A stretch of 55,810 bases of DNA from an uncultured Saprospiraceae bacterium (GCA_937981555.1 CALJOK010000094.1:1-55810), one strand, 5' to 3'; shown: positions 24,921 through 34,811, counted from the first letter of the stretch. The notes: generated by a model from the sequence alone, not told the origin. Numbers and translations: made by a program.

Positions 24921-25832
24921 TTACCGCAATCCTGCTGTACTTTCCATCACCTTATTTATTTTTTTTGAAAACTTAATCATCAAATCATCACTAGGTTTAA
25001 ATGGTTCAAATCCAATTTGAAAGACCCAACTATAATAACTTTGTAAATCATTTAAACAATTAGCTAACAGTTCAGATGTCCAAACCGTCTCCCGAGTAAT
25101 CTGGTGTTTCTTTTTTAACAGTTTTCCTAATTCTTGCCCCCATTCATTATTTATAATATCAACATAATTATCTACCGGTCCATTTTTAATATCGGCTAAT
25201 TGCTCGGCAGTAAATTTTCCTGAAATTAATTCAGGCATATTGCTACGCTCATGAGTATCCGCAATAAAGTCAGCTAAATTTTCAGAAAAAACTGCTGTCA
25301 TCAAAGCTTGAGAATTAGCATGATTGAAAGTATTGATGTACCCTTTTTGAGAAAGATCCTTTTCTGGTATCTTATCTAAATCAGTTGCATTAATATTGTT
25401 CATCATTGTCTCCGCAATATCATAAAACGCAACATCTCCTCCTCCAAATATTCTATGCCTCCTTCTTGTCAACATATAAAATCGTAAAATATCATCTCGA
25501 TGAATCGCAAAATATGGTTGAGTTAAAACTAACTTTACTTTTCCTAAAATCCCGCCATCTCTAACTGCAACAATATCCGATTCTTTGATTCCTAATTTTA
25601 AAATACTGGAAATTTTTTGGTCGTTGCTATGATGAGTTAAGCGCACCCATGATTTTTTATCCTCTGAATATTCAATTTGAACTTCTTTTTTAAACTCCTC
25701 GAAAGAAGTAAATCGTGTGGTTAATAAAACACCTTTTCCTTGCAATCTAAACTCCTCCAATTCATGCGTCGTTTCTCCCGACTGATGACAGCCAGTAAAA
25801 AAAACAATCATAAAAATTAGAAGTCTTTGCAT
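24921..25832 (-). CDS. Lipoprotein of unknown function next to a polygalacturonase gene
   Basis: 303 residues with a lipoprotein signal (LLIFMIVFFTGC, lipidated cysteine 15). The body is largely helical with the notable block INTFNHANSQALMTAVFSEN then ADFIADTHER, and a His/Asp-rich character, but no family I know. It lies 12 bp behind a GH28 gene on the same strand and is probably co-transcribed, so a role in the same polysaccharide pathway is likely (context only). Confidence 0.65.
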   Translation of the reverse strand: MQRLLIFMIVFFTGCHQSGETTHELEEFRLQGKGVLLTTRFTSFEEFKKEVQIEYSEDKKSWVRLTHHSNDQKISSILKLGIKESDIVAVRDGGILGKVKLVLTQPYFAIHRDDILRFYMLTRRRHRIFGGGDVAFYDIAETMMNNINATDLDKIPEKDLSQKGYINTFNHANSQALMTAVFSENLADFIADTHERSNMPELISGKFTAEQLADIKNGPVDNYVDIINNEWGQELGKLLKKKHQITRETVWTSELLANCLNDLQSYYSWVFQIGFEPFKPSDDLMIKFSKKINKVMESTAGLR

Positions 25833-25844
25833 AGTTTGAAATAA

Positions 25845-27341
25845 TTATAATTTTAAAATAACTGTTTGATTTTCAACCTTGACATTTTTAGTATTATGCA
25901 AAATAATATATTTTTCTTGTTTCTCTCCTTCGATTTTCAAGTTTTCTATTTCGAGATTTTGTACATCATCAAAAACAAAAGCGGGCCGATAATCTGGTTC
26001 TTTGATCGTCAACTTAATATTCTTCATCGTGAGTCCGTCCATATGTCGCACATAAAAACCCCAAGCAGGTAATTCTCCAAACATCGAGAATTCTGGGTAT
26101 GATTTTATTTTTTCAGGTACTTGATCAAGTCTTGAAAGTGGTGCATTCGCCAATCCATTATTTCCTTTTCCAGGGTAAATAATTTCAATATTTTCGAGCC
26201 TCACATTTTCTATCGGAAAGCCTGGAATACCCGTAATGGAAGAAGGAAATGTATTATGAAAAAATGGCAACGCAGGGCCTCGTATCTCATATTTATAATC
26301 AGGTCGTTCGAAAGCCACTTCTACTTTTACGTTTTTTATTATGACATTTTTCAAAATCCCCATTTTCTTTTTTTTCGATCTTTCGCTGAGTCTAATAAAA
26401 ATTGCATTGCCTGTATTGACTGCCGTGATACTATCAATCAAGATATTTTCAAGTACCGCTCCATCGACCACTTCAATCGCAATCGCTGAACGAAAAGTGT
26501 CGTAAATTTTAATATTTTTTATCACTACATTTTTAAATCCGCCATGCGAAACTGTTCCAAATTTGATCGCACTCGCGCTCGACCGAACGGTACAATTCGA
26601 AATATAAATGCTATCGCACATATAATCTTCGTACTGAGATTTTATGCAAATTCCATCGTCAGCAGAATTGACAAAACAATTGGTGATGCGAACATTTCTG
26701 CAATCTTGAATGTCGATTCCATCATTATTCCAGTAAGCATCACTTTCGGTATGGACATTATCCATAATAATATTTTCGCATTTATCATAGGTCTGCACCC
26801 AGCATGCTGCATTGCGAAGCGTGACGTTTTTGATCACTATCTTTTTGCAACTGACAAATTCAATGAGCTGTGGTCGCAGGTAATATTTAGGTCTCTTTTC
26901 TACAAAATTATATTGCGCACTATCAATTTGTCCTGCGTAAAATAAACTATCGATGTGCAATGCTAACTCCCGACCTTGTCCATTTATTTCTCCGTGACCG
27001 GTGATGGAAATATCGTTTTGATTATCGGACATGACCAATGCTTTCCATCGATTGAGTTTAAAATAATGTTTTGGATTCGTACTACCGAGAATGATTGCTT
27101 CTTTTTGTAAATGTAACTCTGTTCCTGTTTTTAAAAAAAATGCACCGGTGAGAAATTTGCCTTTTGGGATGAGTACTCGACCTCCTCCATTTTTGGTGGC
27201 AGCATCTATGGCTGATTGGATGGCAGTCGTATTGAGCGTTTTGCCATCTGGTTTTGCTCCAAAATCAACGATATTGTAATCTTGGGAAAAGAGATTTACT
27301 TGGCTAAAAATCAGAATAAAAAGGAGTAATATATTTCGCAT
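25845..27341 (-). CDS. Glycoside hydrolase family 28 protein (polygalacturonase-like)
   Basis: 498 residues with a signal peptide (LLLFILIFSQVNLFSQ). The mature start YNIVDFGAKPDGKTLNTTAIQ is the classic GH28/pectate-lyase-3 opening, followed by a right-handed beta helix. Catalytic region: NNDGIDIQ (D207, D210), SADDGICIKS (D228, D229) and SHGG (H266), matching the three-aspartate plus histidine set of GH28. The canonical RIK site is not clear. GH28 enzymes hydrolyse galacturonan or rhamnogalacturonan. Together with the GH106-like enzyme upstream and the lipoprotein downstream it forms a pectin-type degradation cluster on the minus strand. No SusC/SusD pair is nearby. Confidence 0.88.
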   Translation of the reverse strand: MRNILLLFILIFSQVNLFSQDYNIVDFGAKPDGKTLNTTAIQSAIDAATKNGGGRVLIPKGKFLTGAFFLKTGTELHLQKEAIILGSTNPKHYFKLNRWKALVMSDNQNDISITGHGEINGQGRELALHIDSLFYAGQIDSAQYNFVEKRPKYYLRPQLIEFVSCKKIVIKNVTLRNAACWVQTYDKCENIIMDNVHTESDAYWNNDGIDIQDCRNVRITNCFVNSADDGICIKSQYEDYMCDSIYISNCTVRSSASAIKFGTVSHGGFKNVVIKNIKIYDTFRSAIAIEVVDGAVLENILIDSITAVNTGNAIFIRLSERSKKKKMGILKNVIIKNVKVEVAFERPDYKYEIRGPALPFFHNTFPSSITGIPGFPIENVRLENIEIIYPGKGNNGLANAPLSRLDQVPEKIKSYPEFSMFGELPAWGFYVRHMDGLTMKNIKLTIKEPDYRPAFVFDDVQNLEIENLKIEGEKQEKYIILHNTKNVKVENQTVILKL

Positions 27342-27364
27342 AAATTTATTGTCTTTTTTTATAA

Positions 27365-27486
27365 CACGTGGTGGTCTGCTTTAAGTGACCTGCAAAAGGA
27401 GTATATCGACGTATACGTAAACATTTTTAACTTAAAAAAAATGCTTTACTCCTTTTTTCAGGTCAGCTAAAGCAGACCACCACGTG
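27365..27486. repeat. Long inverted repeat between the GH28 and GH106-like genes
   Basis: Nested perfect arms: 19 bp (starting CACGTGGTGGTCTGC at 27365, ending 27486), then TGACCTG/CAGGTCA after a 2-base mismatch, then AAAAGGAGTA/TACTCCTTTT, around a 43-base loop. The 13 bases ACGTGGTGGTCTG recur at 43649. It could cap the GH106-like transcript or be a small palindromic element. Confidence 0.8.
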
Positions 27487-27506
27487 CTATTTATGTTACG
27501 TTCTAT

Positions 27507-29516
27507 CTAGAAATTCATTCTTTGTTTTTCCTTTGGTCGAACAATCGGATCTTTTGGAACAAACGAAATATCGAGCATTTCAATTTTTCCTTTTGGAGAA
27601 ATCTTCAACATCAAAGATTGATAAGGTTTAAATTCAAATTTCTGAGTCATCGTTTCCCCCAAAACATTAATCTTCAATTCTTTAAAATCAGATTGCTCCA
27701 TCAACGACTGTCCTGAGTAAATTGGATACTTCAAATCCTTCGAAGGCAGCTGAGCCAAAAATAAATAATGCGTTCCATCTGCTGCTACCCTACTCCAATA
27801 TTCTGGCAAATCATCTCCTTGAATTAAAGGTGGATGATTCACCACTTTTTGAAAATCCTTGGAAACATTTGACAAGGAAGATAATTCATTTAAGAGGTCT
27901 TTATATTTTGTCACCTTAACTTTCCCAGGTTGTTTTGGGAAATTTTTCAAGCAAACAGGTAAACCTTTTTTAGCTAAAACTAACACTCGTTGCAACGCTC
28001 GAACATCCATGTATTTCACATCAATATAAAGCAAAGAAAATTGTGCATCCCCAACAATCAACTTTCCATTTTGAAAATTAGCTTGTTCCAAAAAATATCG
28101 ATTGATCCAAAGTGGATGATACCCTTCCGTTTCCTTCGGAGGGAAAATGTATCGCAATTCATATTCTCCCCAAACCCAAACACGTTGTCGCTCTGGAGGA
28201 TAAGCTCCTTTCATCACACCATCTTCGTAAGGAATGTAAACGGCGACATCTGAATACGTTTTTCCTTTTTGTAAAATGCCCGAAACTTTTTCCATATAAG
28301 CATTAAAAGCAGGTAATTCAGGTTCCAAGCTTCCACCTGGTCCAAAATAAGTTGTGGCAAAAAAGTCCATCGAATCTACGCCTTTTGGATTGTAAGGCAT
28401 TCCATGATAAACATGATGATTAACCCCTTGCGCAAACATGGCGTCAGCTACCATTTTCAAATCTGCTGTTTGTTCTTTTCGCAAATAGGTTGCTGGAAAT
28501 CCATACATGCAAGTGAACGTTTCACTCGAAATTAATCGCTTAGAGGACAACGCAGCTGACGAACTAACGATGCGAGAATAATTCGGATTATTTAACATCG
28601 ATTCTGTTTCAGGAATATCGACTAAGGAGTAAGTTGTCATCACATCAGTCGGAGAAGCCAAACATTGCACACGAGAATAGGCTCCTAGTTCTTTGCATTT
28701 TTCGACATAAGGTTTATAAAAACCATTGGTCACATAATCATCTAAATGTAACATATAATCGTAACGAACATCTGGAAATAAATCAAGACTATCTTCCATA
28801 AATGGAATAATATCATAGCCAAATTCTGCTTCGAAAGTTTTTTCAAAACCAGGTGTCCACACTTTATTTTTTCCATTCAATTTAATTTCCCAAGAGTCTG
28901 TAAACAAGGCCGACTTTGATCCTTTTAATGCATCTTGGAGCGCATCGCCTACGGGTTTTGCGAAGCGATTAAATGCGCTACTATCAAGATGATTGATGAC
29001 TAATTGGTTCTCTGGCCAAGTCCACGCGAAAGTTAGTTTTTGCCGAAAAGCGGTGTCTCCATAAATCTGCGTCGTATGTTCTTTTCCAATATTACTTCCT
29101 GCTACTGGCCAAGCACTTCCTAGTGTAAAGTCGCAAGCCAAACCAATTGAGTCTGCATATAATTTGGTGTATGCTGCCATTTCTGACCACTCAGGACTTA
29201 GCCATTTTTGCGCACTCGTATCAACTGGATAATGTCGATCATACAATCGAGCATACATACTTTGATAGCGATGTAAGGGAAAAACCCAAGCAATTTCCAC
29301 CCCGCCAAAATTATTTTCTTTTGCCCAATCTAACTGATACTTGATGTCAGGCTTTTTGATTTCTGTAGCGAACCACCACCAGCGAGTACAGGGTTTTGAC
29401 GAAGGATAAAAAGCGGTAAATTCTACATCAGAAGTTGGAGTAGAATCATGACTACAACCAATCAAGGTCAGCAAAAATGAGCCACTTATAATTAGGAGGT
29501 AAGGAAGTAATTTCAT
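27507..29516 (-). CDS. GH106-like glycosyl hydrolase lipoprotein (rhamnosidase-type)
   Basis: 669 residues from the ATG at 29516. A longer frame to 29780 exists, but this start gives a lipoprotein signal (LLTLIGC, cysteine 21). The mature start CTRWWWFATEIKKPDI and NNFGGVEIAWVFPLH match the TIM-barrel opening of GH106 and related alpha-L-rhamnosidase-like enzymes, and SSETFTCMYGFPATYLRKEQ with DAMFAQGVNHHVYHGMPYNP is the later conserved block. It is shorter than typical GH106 (about 1000 residues) and lacks the C-terminal sugar-binding domains. Next to a GH28 gene, it suggests rhamnogalacturonan breakdown. The substrate is inferred, not shown. Confidence 0.75.
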   Translation of the reverse strand: MKLLPYLLIISGSFLLTLIGCSHDSTPTSDVEFTAFYPSSKPCTRWWWFATEIKKPDIKYQLDWAKENNFGGVEIAWVFPLHRYQSMYARLYDRHYPVDTSAQKWLSPEWSEMAAYTKLYADSIGLACDFTLGSAWPVAGSNIGKEHTTQIYGDTAFRQKLTFAWTWPENQLVINHLDSSAFNRFAKPVGDALQDALKGSKSALFTDSWEIKLNGKNKVWTPGFEKTFEAEFGYDIIPFMEDSLDLFPDVRYDYMLHLDDYVTNGFYKPYVEKCKELGAYSRVQCLASPTDVMTTYSLVDIPETESMLNNPNYSRIVSSSAALSSKRLISSETFTCMYGFPATYLRKEQTADLKMVADAMFAQGVNHHVYHGMPYNPKGVDSMDFFATTYFGPGGSLEPELPAFNAYMEKVSGILQKGKTYSDVAVYIPYEDGVMKGAYPPERQRVWVWGEYELRYIFPPKETEGYHPLWINRYFLEQANFQNGKLIVGDAQFSLLYIDVKYMDVRALQRVLVLAKKGLPVCLKNFPKQPGKVKVTKYKDLLNELSSLSNVSKDFQKVVNHPPLIQGDDLPEYWSRVAADGTHYLFLAQLPSKDLKYPIYSGQSLMEQSDFKELKINVLGETMTQKFEFKPYQSLMLKISPKGKIEMLDISFVPKDPIVRPKEKQRMNF

Positions 29517-29914
29517 TGAACGAAAATAATCATTCTCAGGAGATATTACAATTTTAGGGAAGTTGGTTTTTCTAAAAATGGAAAGAGAGAACTCTTTTTC
29601 CAATTTACCTATAATCTTATTTTCCACGCAAGAATGAGATTGATTGGGCGTTTCAAAAAGTCGCTCACCGATATAACATTTCCCCATTAGATTTTTCTTG
29701 AAAAATTCAGAAAAAACCAAGACACCTATTTTAAATTTCGAAAACAGAAAAGGAGGAAGTATGAATTCAGTCTTCCGCATTACTATCCTATCAGATTCAT
29801 TGTAAGCTAGACTACAAATTCGTTATTCCTTTTTTAAATACAAACTATTCTACCTTAGGTTTGTTCCCTATTATGTTTTAAGAACCAACTAAATTTTAAA
29901 CTAAAAAAAACGAT
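29517..29914. other. 398-base intergenic stretch upstream of two divergent genes
   Basis: Open in one minus-strand frame, but the lipoprotein signal favours the start at 29516. The only element I can support is the + strand promoter box at 29856; no matching box for the minus gene is seen. Confidence 0.4.
29856..29863 (+). promoter_or_regulatory. -7 promoter element (TAGGTTTG) of the Kelch protein gene
   Basis: Exact TAnnTTTG match, 52 bp before the start codon. Confidence 0.6.
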
Positions 29915-31141
29915 ATGACAAAATATCTATTCACTTTAATTTTTTCAATTACTTATCTTATTTCTGTTAATGCCCAAACATGGGAACTCCTCAACGAGTC
30001 TCCTTTTAGAAGTCACCACAGCATTGGTTTTTCAATCAATGGGATAGGATATTCTGTAACTGGTAATGTACAAAATAATCCATCTGATCAATTTTATTCA
30101 TACGATCCAACTTCAGATACTTGGACTCAACTAGATGATTTCCCTGGAGCAGGTCGCGATTTCGCAATTGGAGATACCTGGAATGGCAAAGCTTACATTG
30201 GTTTCGGATCAGATTCAAATAATAATGCCCTCAATGATTTATGGGTATTTGATCCAAGCGATAACAGCTGGACAGAACTAGCTAGTTGTCCTTGTTCAGG
30301 ACGGGTTCATCCTGCTTTTATCGCTAATCAAGGAAAGATTTTTATTGGTATGGGAAATGGAGATTCTGGAAATTTAAAGGATTGGTGGGAATATGATATG
30401 CCTACCAATAATTGGTCCGAAAAACCCGATTTCCCTGATCTTCCAAGACATCATCCATACCAATTTGCCATTGGCAATTACATCTATGTTGGATTAGGTC
30501 ATGGAAGTAGTATCAATGGAAATCTCAACATATTTGATGAATGGTATCGATACAATCCTCAATCAGAAGCATGGGATCAAATGGCTACCCTTCCTGCCGA
30601 AGGTCGAGTAGCAGGTACTCAATTCAGCTATAATGATAAAGGTTATGTATTAAGTGGTGATGGAGATAATCATAATTTTATGCCTACTGGAGAGTTTTGG
30701 GAATATGATCCAATTCTAGATGAATGGTCTTCCTTACCTCCACATCCAGGAACTTCTCGTTGGGCACCTACTTCTTTTGTTATTAATGATTATGCATATT
30801 TTATGACTGGCCTTTCACAATCTACAGTAGAAGATTTAAATATGTATCGATTTTACTTAGGGGAAGGGGATCCACCAACTTCATTAGAAGAATTGGCCAA
30901 TGATGAAGTAACTATTTCTCCCAATCCTGCCTCTGATAAAATAACAATCCAATTAACAGAAGCTAGTGCTAAATTTAATAACCTTTCTCTATTTAATCTA
31001 AAAGGTCAGTTAATCTTAGAGAAAACAGGATTAAATAATTCTAGATTTTCAATGGATATTAAAAGCATTCCAAATGGTGTTTATTATTTAAAAATTGAAT
31101 TGGAAGATGAGGTAATCTCACAAAAGATTGTCAAACAATAA
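29915..31141 (+). CDS. Secreted Kelch-repeat protein with T9SS type A domain
   Basis: 408 residues. Signal peptide FTLIFSITYLISVNAQ. Residues about 22-315 hold six Kelch-like units with the G-x-Y/W spacing, such as DQFYSYDPTSDTWTQLDDF, DLWVFDPSDNSWTELASC and DEWYRYNPQSEAWDQMATL, forming a beta-propeller. The last 80 residues (TISPNPASDKITIQL, SLFNLKGQLILEKTGL, IPNGVYYLKIEL, SQKIVKQ) are a type A sorting domain, so the protein is exported by T9SS and anchored or released at the surface. Binding partner unknown. Own promoter (29856) and terminator (31177). Confidence 0.88.
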   Translation: MTKYLFTLIFSITYLISVNAQTWELLNESPFRSHHSIGFSINGIGYSVTGNVQNNPSDQFYSYDPTSDTWTQLDDFPGAGRDFAIGDTWNGKAYIGFGSDSNNNALNDLWVFDPSDNSWTELASCPCSGRVHPAFIANQGKIFIGMGNGDSGNLKDWWEYDMPTNNWSEKPDFPDLPRHHPYQFAIGNYIYVGLGHGSSINGNLNIFDEWYRYNPQSEAWDQMATLPAEGRVAGTQFSYNDKGYVLSGDGDNHNFMPTGEFWEYDPILDEWSSLPPHPGTSRWAPTSFVINDYAYFMTGLSQSTVEDLNMYRFYLGEGDPPTSLEELANDEVTISPNPASDKITIQLTEASAKFNNLSLFNLKGQLILEKTGLNNSRFSMDIKSIPNGVYYLKIELEDEVISQKIVKQ

Positions 31142-31176
31142 GATCATTTTATACCATAGGTTTAAATAGAAAAATA

Positions 31177-31221
31177 AAGAAATCCCGAATTTTGATTGAT
31201 CAAAAATTCGGGATTTCTTTT
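31177..31221 (+). terminator. Terminator after the Kelch protein gene
   Basis: 18-bp stem with arms AAAGAAATCCCGAATTTT and AAAATTCGGGATTTCTTT, then T-run. Confidence 0.9.
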
Positions 31222-31267
31222 TCCCCATATGATATTATTATACAAAAAAATAAGTAGCCAATGAGTT

Positions 31268-31275
31268 TACCTTCG
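31268..31275 (+). promoter_or_regulatory. -7 promoter element (TACCTTCG)
   Basis: TAnnTTCG variant of the Bacteroidota box, 72 bp before the thioredoxin-like gene. Confidence 0.5.
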
Positions 31276-31347
31276 TTAGTATTAGGATTAAACATAAGAA
31301 CTGACTTAAAAGATTATCCTATTTCTTAATCCTAAAAACAACGAATC

Positions 31348-31890
31348 ATGAGATTTTTATTTTCAATCATGTTTTTACTTTTTATCTCTTCTACCGCACA
31401 AAGTCAACAGAAGAGAAGTATCATTTGGTTTACCGCAAAATCCGCTTCGACCACGGAAGGTTTTAAAGAAGGACAAACGATTCCAAATCTTTCGATCAAA
31501 GATGTCCACAAAAGAAGATTCAATCTACACGATGAATTAGACAAAGTGACCATTATTGATTTAAGAAAAATGGATTGTAAAACTTGCACACAAAACAATA
31601 AATACTTGCAAAGTTTTTATAAAAAATATCCTTTAAATATTATCAGTATCTACAATGATAGTCGATCCGTCGAGGTTAAAACCTTCGCTAAAAATAATGG
31701 AATGAACTGGACGAATGTACAAGATGATGCTCCGCCAAAAGAATACCTAAAAAAACAATTAGGATATGCTGACGGTGATCCGAGTTATGTGGTCATTTCG
31801 CCAGACAAGAAAGTGTTGAAGGTTTTTTATAGTGGAAAAAGTGCAGGGAAATTAGGGGTGTTTTTACAACAATATTTTAAGGATAAATAA
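31348..31890 (+). CDS. Periplasmic thioredoxin-like protein (TlpA/ResA type)
   Basis: 180 residues with a signal peptide (FLFSIMFLLFISSTAQSQ). The strand KVTIIDLRKMDCKTCTQNN carries a C-x-x-C (C77, C80) at the position of the thioredoxin active site, but without the usual W before it and with Lys-Thr between. Later segments NIISIYNDSRSVEVKTFAKN and the Pro-containing strand DPSYVVISPDKKVLKVF fit the TlpA/redoxin fold. It probably reduces or forms disulfides in exported proteins such as the cysteine-rich cargo proteins of this region (inference). Monocistronic with promoter and terminator. Confidence 0.7.
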   Translation: MRFLFSIMFLLFISSTAQSQQKRSIIWFTAKSASTTEGFKEGQTIPNLSIKDVHKRRFNLHDELDKVTIIDLRKMDCKTCTQNNKYLQSFYKKYPLNIISIYNDSRSVEVKTFAKNNGMNWTNVQDDAPPKEYLKKQLGYADGDPSYVVISPDKKVLKVFYSGKSAGKLGVFLQQYFKDK

Positions 31891-31894
31891 CATT

Positions 31895-31939
31895 AAAAAA
31901 AGTTCGATCATTAAAAAAATGATCGAACTTTTTTTTTGA
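31895..31939 (+). terminator. Terminator after the thioredoxin-like gene
   Basis: Stem of about 17 bp (arms ending CGATCAT and ATGATCG) with A- and T-runs on the sides; bidirectional in form. Confidence 0.9.
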
Positions 31940-32059
31940 GCGAAAAACTAAATATTTACTCCAAAGAAGATATTCTTTAAAAGAAATTTTTTAATATGTC
32001 TTAAATAAGATCTAAATCTCTCAACAAAAGTCCTTCATATTTCATTTACTATTTCCTTA

Positions 32060-32083
32060 GTAAGACGATTCTCTAGAGTCGTT
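32060..32083. repeat. Short palindromic element related to the one at 46994
   Basis: GTAAGACGATTCTC followed by AGAGTCGTTC; the 9 bases GTAAGACGA and the 8 bases AGAGTCGT are shared with the arms of the larger hairpin at 46994-47063. It looks like a version without the central part. Confidence 0.45.
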
Positions 32084-32128
32084 CATCATTACATTGAAAT
32101 TTCCCTAAAATAAATAATATTCATTGCC

Positions 32129-32136
32129 TATTTTCG
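32129..32136 (+). promoter_or_regulatory. -7 promoter element (TATTTTCG) of priA
   Basis: TAnnTTCG match 25 bp before the TTG start; predicted transcript start about 32143 leaves a leader under 20 bases and supports that start codon. Confidence 0.6.
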
Positions 32137-32160
32137 CACTATAAAAAACACTAAAAACAT

Positions 32161-34641
32161 TTGAGCAACGAATCTTTTCATCCAATTCAATCTTCTGGAA
32201 CTTACGCCTCGGTCATCTTGCCGATAGCCGTTCCTAAACCTTATACTTATTTTATTCCAAGTGAAATGATTCAGGTCGTGCAACCAGGAATACGAGTAGA
32301 AGTGCAATTGGGGAAAAAGAAATTATACTCCGCTCTAGTTTATAAAATTCTCGAACATCCTGAGGAAGGAACTAAACCAAAACCAATCCTTTCCATCATT
32401 GACCAACATCCAATCGTCGATGAAGTCCAATTAAAATTATGGACTTGGATGTCTCAATATTATTGTTGTAGTCTTGGAGAAGTCATGCTCGCCGCACTCC
32501 CTGCTGGACTCAAAATGAGTAGCGAAACTAAAATCATCATCAGTCCTTTTTTTAGTGATGATTATTCGATGTTGGAAGACAAAGAATATTTAATTGCAGA
32601 AGCCTTGCGAAATCGACATGAGTTGACGGTAGATGATGTCCAAAAAATTTTAGGACAAAAAACCGTTTTTCCATTATTATATCGCTTACTCGAAAAGAAA
32701 ATAATTTACCTCCAAGAAGAACTTAAAGGAAATTATAAACCGAAAAAAATTGGTTGTGTTCGTTTGCAAGAACCTTACGCAAGTGATTCTCGCTTACTCG
32801 AAGAAGCTTTCGAACTCACTTCTCGATCTCAAAAACAAACAGAAGCACTTTTAGCTTTTGTCCAAATTTATAAAACGCAACAGTTCGTTCGAAAACAAGA
32901 TTTGTACAAAATGGCTGGTATCGATTCTACCGTTTTGAAGGCCATGGAAAAGAAAGCCATTTTCGAATTATATGATCGAGAAATTAGTCGAGTCGGAAAA
33001 TATGCAGAAGCTGTCGTCGAGAAATTTGAATTAACTCAAAATCAAATTTCCGCTCTTGCTTCCATCAAAGAATTTTACGAAAATAAAAATACCGTGCTCC
33101 TTCATGGAGTAACAGGAAGTGGAAAAACTAGAATCTATATCGAACTCATCGAAGAAGCAATCAAGAAAGGAGAACAAGTTTTATACTTACTTCCAGAGAT
33201 TGCTTTGACCACTCAAATTGTCGCTCGATTGCAAAAGATTTTTGGCGATGACATTGCCGTATATCATTCTCGTATGAGTAATAATGAACGCGTAGATTTA
33301 TGGAAAGAAGTTTTAAAAAATAAACCCATCGTACTCGGTGCACGATCAGCACTTTTTTTACCCTTCAGAAATCTTAAACTCATCATCGTCGATGAGGAAC
33401 ACGATACTTCGTTCAAACAACATGATCCTGCACCTAGATACAATGCACGAGATACTGCTATTTTTCTAGCCCATTTATATGATGCAAAAGTATTGTTAGG
33501 AACTGCCACACCTGCACTCGAAACCTATCAAAATGCGAAGGAAGGGAAATATGGTTTGGTCGAAATGAAAGAACGCTACGGTGGAATCCAAATGCCCGAA
33601 GTCGTCATCGTCGATGTGGCAGATGAAACGAAACGAAAAAAAATGTCTTCTCATTTTACTTCTGTTTTACTCAAAGAATTGACCGAAGCCTTACAACGAG
33701 GCGAGCAAGCGATTCTTTTTCAAAATCGTAGAGGCTATGCCCCGACGCTTCGCTGCACGACTTGCGGTTGGGTGCAAGAATGTAAAAACTGTGATGTCAG
33801 TTTGACTTATCACAAAACATTTAATAATCTGCGTTGTCATTATTGTGGTTTCCAACAAAAACTACCAGAGGAATGTCCAGCATGTGGTGATCGAAATTTG
33901 ACCATCCGAGGTTTTGGGACAGAAAAAATTGAGGACGAGTTACAAATTTATTTGCCCGATGCAAAAATTGCTAGAATGGATTTTGATACCGTTCGAACAA
34001 AGCATGCACATGCTCGAATCATTAATGATTTTGAAGAAAAAAGAATTGATATATTAGTTGGAACTCAAATGGTGACTAAAGGTTTAGATTTTGATAATGT
34101 TGGAATCGTAGGCGTTTTAAGTGCAGACCAATTAATGTCCTTTCCTGATTTTCGATCTACCGAAAGAGGTTTTCAGCTCATGACTCAAGTGAGTGGCCGA
34201 GCTGGTCGGAAAAAGAAAAGAGGAAAAGTAATTATTCAAGCATTCAATGTAGCGCATCCGGTTTTGGGTGAAGTAATCAAAAATGATTTTCAACGATTTT
34301 TTAATCGTGAAGTCGAAGAACGAAAACTATTTTCTTATCCTCCTTTTCAACGATTAATAAAAATCACACTCAAACATAAAGACCCTCGACTACTCAACGA
34401 AGGCACTAAGATTTTTGCAAAAATTCTAAAAGACAAATTAGGTTATCGAATGATCGGCCCAGCTGTTCCCGGTATCCCTAGAGTGCGAGGACAATTCCTT
34501 TTAGAGATTTTTCTAAAAATGGAAAAAGACAACCAATGGCTCCTATATGCTAAACGACTCATCATTGAAGCAAAATATCAACTCCAAAAAACAAAAGGAT
34601 TTTCGGGAGTTAGGGTAAATGTTGATGTCGATCCAAATTAA
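32161..34641 (+). CDS. priA: Primosomal protein N' (replication restart helicase PriA)
   Basis: 826 residues, starting at TTG (32161); no upstream ATG is in frame and the conserved opening ASVILPIAVPKPYTYFIP begins 16 residues in. PriA recognises stalled forks and reloads the replisome. The N-terminal DNA-binding domain is followed by the helicase: Walker A HGVTGSGKTRIYIEL near 315, DEEH box near 411, then the zinc-binding insert with eight cysteines (CTTCGWVQECKNC, RCHYC, CPACG) at about 531-578, and GTQMVTKGLDFDNV and VSGRAGRKKKRG for motifs V and VI. Complete and typical. Confidence 0.96.
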   Translation: MSNESFHPIQSSGTYASVILPIAVPKPYTYFIPSEMIQVVQPGIRVEVQLGKKKLYSALVYKILEHPEEGTKPKPILSIIDQHPIVDEVQLKLWTWMSQYYCCSLGEVMLAALPAGLKMSSETKIIISPFFSDDYSMLEDKEYLIAEALRNRHELTVDDVQKILGQKTVFPLLYRLLEKKIIYLQEELKGNYKPKKIGCVRLQEPYASDSRLLEEAFELTSRSQKQTEALLAFVQIYKTQQFVRKQDLYKMAGIDSTVLKAMEKKAIFELYDREISRVGKYAEAVVEKFELTQNQISALASIKEFYENKNTVLLHGVTGSGKTRIYIELIEEAIKKGEQVLYLLPEIALTTQIVARLQKIFGDDIAVYHSRMSNNERVDLWKEVLKNKPIVLGARSALFLPFRNLKLIIVDEEHDTSFKQHDPAPRYNARDTAIFLAHLYDAKVLLGTATPALETYQNAKEGKYGLVEMKERYGGIQMPEVVIVDVADETKRKKMSSHFTSVLLKELTEALQRGEQAILFQNRRGYAPTLRCTTCGWVQECKNCDVSLTYHKTFNNLRCHYCGFQQKLPEECPACGDRNLTIRGFGTEKIEDELQIYLPDAKIARMDFDTVRTKHAHARIINDFEEKRIDILVGTQMVTKGLDFDNVGIVGVLSADQLMSFPDFRSTERGFQLMTQVSGRAGRKKKRGKVIIQAFNVAHPVLGEVIKNDFQRFFNREVEERKLFSYPPFQRLIKITLKHKDPRLLNEGTKIFAKILKDKLGYRMIGPAVPGIPRVRGQFLLEIFLKMEKDNQWLLYAKRLIIEAKYQLQKTKGFSGVRVNVDVDPN

Positions 34642-34765
34642 AATTACTTTCCTTCAAACAGCACTTTCCATTCCATCGGGATCATTAGAATAATATTCAT
34701 CTTTTGAAAAAAAAAATTATTCCTCAAGCAACCTTTTGTACAAAAGTGGCATACTTAATTATATA

Positions 34766-34811
34766 CCAATGAATATTTTGAGTTGATGAATATTTTTAAT
34801 ATATTCATTGG
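34766..34811. repeat. 11-bp perfect inverted repeat
   Basis: CCAATGAATAT (34766-34776) and ATATTCATTGG (34801-34811) around 24 AT-rich bases, between priA and a secreted-protein gene; no T-run, so more likely an operator or palindromic element than a terminator. Confidence 0.5.
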
